Assembly: GCA_020638995.1 (NCBI GenBank)
Contig: JACKHM010000001.1
Coordinates: 806,001-870,000, forward strand
Source: Planctomycetaceae bacterium
Lineage (GTDB): Bacteria; Planctomycetota; Planctomycetia; Pirellulales; Pirellulaceae
Reading direction: 5' to 3'
DNA: 64,000 nucleotides
Positions 62,144 through 64,000 of the stretch are shown in pieces. Under the pieces are notes generated by a model. The model did not search any database. It saw only the letters and a list, made by a program, of their open reading frames with translations, and was not told the origin of the DNA. Within the stretch, counting starts at the first letter, position 1, and every line of letters starts with the position of its first letter. The position numbers and the translations under genes are program-made.

Positions 62144-64000
62144 ATGTCTAATGACCAACTAGGTTCTTTCGCGCCGGTTGATCGTGAGTTAATCGACGAG
62201 GTTTGCAGGCGGCTCGCCGAAAACAAGTCCGTTCGACAGACGCTTCCCGGTGGCGGTCGGTTAAATATCGACCGACTGCTACCGTTCCTCTGCGTCTATC
62301 GCCGCAATCCCGCGCGGCGAGATCCAGGTACGCAGTTGTTCGTGAATGCAGAGGCTGCCTTCCTTGAAGCACCCGGCGATGCTCCCGAGCGGAAAGGTTT
62401 GGCACAGCTGGTCAAAGCAATCGCCGAGACAGCGGCGGCACAACTCGGAGCATTCTTGCTGATCGAAATCTGGGCCGAGGAAGATGAAGACGTACCTCAC
62501 AGCACAGACGAAGTCACTGGAGAACTGCAGCTGCCTCCGCCCGCCTTCGCGATCCACACCCGGCAACCACATCATTCCGAGGGCACAGTGGCTGCCCTTG
62601 AATACGCCCTTCAACGGATAAAAGTCAATCGTCAACCGGCAGCCGTCGAAATCAATCTTCACGCGAGAAACCACGCACCCGGGATGACGCAACTTATCTC
62701 GGCGGCCGATGCGGAAGCAATGAACACCCACATCATCGGCCTCGCCATTCGTCCCGTGTACCGCGACAAAGATACTGGGGATATCTATCCAAAGACCCTT
62801 CAAACCATGCGGCGAGGGATCCATCGCGCGATGACGAAGGCCTTCTTCCGATATGCCTTGAATCGCACGAGCGTGCGACCCCAGCATTTTTACTCACTCG
62901 GACGCAAGTCGCTCCCCAAAAAGGTCTGGGTCATCGATCGGCAATTGGCCGAGATCAGCTCACAATTCAAGTTCCTTCTGCAGGTGACTCCAATCAACAT
63001 CGAGCGTTGTTGGCACGAGTTTCAAGCCTCTGAGTTTCAGCAACCGCCGCGATTTCAGTATCGCCCGCTAGGTACCGATCCACTGCCGCTTAAGCGCCGT
63101 CTGCTGAACATCAAGACCGAAGAGGTGGAGGACCCGATCCTCGCCCACCTTTTTCAACAGACACAAGACGAACTCGATCGCCAAATCACCATGCTTGCCG
63201 ACGTCGGCACGAGCCGATTCTTGCCTGGAAGCTTACAAGTATTTGGAGGCGTTAGCGCCTCGTTGCTCGAACTAGCACAACAGCTGCTGCAACAAGTCTC
63301 CAAGCGGGTCGAGGAAGGAGCGGACCAAGTCACGGCAGGCGACTTTGCCGACCAAGCAACTCGCGAGATCGAATACTACCGCGCCCAGTCATCCACATTT
63401 TCAGCACAAGCAATCATTCGCGAAGACATGTATTCAGGCCTTCTGTCAACGGGTGGTAACTTGCTGATTGGTCGCGAAACGAAGCTTGCCTCACGCCGCG
63501 TTGAAGCACTCTTACAGCACGAAGTCGGCACGCACTTGGTAACCTACTACAACGGACAAGCGCAACCTATGCGGCTGCTGAAAGTCGGACTGGCCGGCTA
63601 CGACGGTCTGCAAGAAGGATTGGCCGTACTCTCCGAATATCTCGTCGGAGGACTCAGCCCCGGTCGCCTGCGAACATTAGCCGCGCGTGTCGTCGCCACG
63701 CATCTCATGATTCGCGGAAGTGCATTCACGGAGACTTATCGCGAGCTGACGGAGAACCACTCATTCGAGCCGCGCACCGCATTTACGATCACCGCCCGTG
63801 TCTATCGCGGAGGCGGCCTGACAAAAGACTCCATCTACTTGCGCGGCTTGGTCGAGATCCTCGACTTCATTCGCCGCGGCGGTGATTTGAATTTATTGCT
63901 CGTCGGCAAGCTTGCTGCCGACCATATCCCCATCGTTCGCGAACTGCTCAGCCGCAACATTTTGCGGCAACCGCCGTTAAGGCCCAGATACCTCGACAGC
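62144..64000 (+). CDS. DUF1704 (MATCAP-like) zinc peptidase, copy 2 (3' end outside window)
   Basis: The frame from the ATG at 62144 is open to the window end (619 codons visible). It is a diverged paralogue of the gene at 59087: LLPFLCVYRRNPARRDPG, HFYSLGRKSLPKKVWVIDRQ, LLQHEVGTHLVTYYNG with HExxxH at residues 459-464, and LQEGLAVLSEYLVGGLSPGR at about 489-508. The end YRGGGLTKDSIYLRGLVEIL matches copy 1. Only 19 bp separate it from the ATP-grasp gene. The two copies differ enough that separate substrates or a heteromeric enzyme are possible. All visible catalytic residues are kept in both. Confidence 0.92.
   Translation, partial: MSNDQLGSFAPVDRELIDEVCRRLAENKSVRQTLPGGGRLNIDRLLPFLCVYRRNPARRDPGTQLFVNAEAAFLEAPGDAPERKGLAQLVKAIAETAAAQLGAFLLIEIWAEEDEDVPHSTDEVTGELQLPPPAFAIHTRQPHHSEGTVAALEYALQRIKVNRQPAAVEINLHARNHAPGMTQLISAADAEAMNTHIIGLAIRPVYRDKDTGDIYPKTLQTMRRGIHRAMTKAFFRYALNRTSVRPQHFYSLGRKSLPKKVWVIDRQLAEISSQFKFLLQVTPINIERCWHEFQASEFQQPPRFQYRPLGTDPLPLKRRLLNIKTEEVEDPILAHLFQQTQDELDRQITMLADVGTSRFLPGSLQVFGGVSASLLELAQQLLQQVSKRVEEGADQVTAGDFADQATREIEYYRAQSSTFSAQAIIREDMYSGLLSTGGNLLIGRETKLASRRVEALLQHEVGTHLVTYYNGQAQPMRLLKVGLAGYDGLQEGLAVLSEYLVGGLSPGRLRTLAARVVATHLMIRGSAFTETYRELTENHSFEPRTAFTITARVYRGGGLTKDSIYLRGLVEILDFIRRGGDLNLLLVGKLAADHIPIVRELLSRNILRQPPLRPRYLDS

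Noticed and set aside
1..64000. CRISPR arrays, rRNA and tRNA genes
   Set aside because: No regularly spaced repeats and no cloverleaf or rRNA-like stretch was recognised by eye; a tRNA search program was not available.

Overview
This 64 kb window reads as a chromosomal segment of a planctomycete, most likely of the Pirellulales type. The evidence is the company of families: a DUF1501 / DUF1549-DUF1553 pair with leucine-rich repeats, a Tat-exported Gfo/Idh/MocA oxidoreductase, a type I sulfatase, a PQQ-like propeller protein, a transmembrane Ser/Thr kinase, an oversized SecA, a GldA / GldFG-type ABC exporter with a DUF4340 partner, and many exported proteins. LpxK and Kdo transferase (WaaA) show that the cell makes lipid A and has a Gram-negative outer membrane. 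No rRNA, tRNA or CRISPR array was recognised.

Layout. 1-6 kb: two tandem trypsin/PDZ genes (the second with PDZ inserted inside the protease fold and a changed triad), a DUF4404 gene, a DUF6263-like exported protein, and a receptor-like Ser/Thr kinase. 6-11 kb: waaA and secA on the minus strand. 11-19 kb: MBL-fold hydrolase, DUF1501 + LRR-DUF1549/DUF1553 pair, Gfo/Idh/MocA protein overlapping a Sui1/eIF1-like factor, and a MaoC-type dehydratase. 19-25 kb: sulfatase, a duplicated-domain hypothetical, an SRPBCC protein, a small membrane protein, a PQQ-like protein and a NIPSNAP protein. 25-32 kb (minus): HEAT-repeat/DUF900 hydrolase fusion, lpxK, a toxin-antitoxin locus whose toxin is broken by frameshifts, and an altronate-dehydratase-family gene. 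32-43 kb (plus): a giant Gly/Ser/Gln/Glu-rich membrane protein, nadB, and the ABC exporter operon. 43.2-44.2 kb: decayed remnants of a glycosyltransferase-like and possibly a sulfotransferase-like gene. 44-49 kb: exported protein-L-isoaspartate methyltransferase, an HExxH putative peptidase, and tail-specific protease Prc.

49-53 kb is a mobile-element patch. A 1730-bp ISKra4-like element (18-bp perfect terminal inverted repeats, 9-bp target duplication) has its transposase frame broken at a run of seven T. A 1507-bp IS4-family element (18-bp inverted repeats, 11-bp target duplication) has an intact transposase. 53-58 kb returns to ordinary genes: an ICMT-like membrane methyltransferase, an FHA-GAF-sigma54 activator overlapping a YheT-like hydrolase, and a membrane protein.

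58.2-64 kb holds the most interesting unit: N-formylglutamate amidohydrolase-like, DUF1704 zinc peptidase, GshB-like ATP-grasp ligase, and a second DUF1704 zinc peptidase cut by the window end. They are co-directional with gaps of 85, 59 and 19 bp. In eukaryotes DUF1704 proteins (MATCAP) and an ATP-grasp-fold ligase (TTL) remove and add a C-terminal residue on tubulin. The bacterial cluster places the two enzyme types side by side, twice for the peptidase, and may be an amino-acid or peptide ligation/removal cycle on an unknown substrate.
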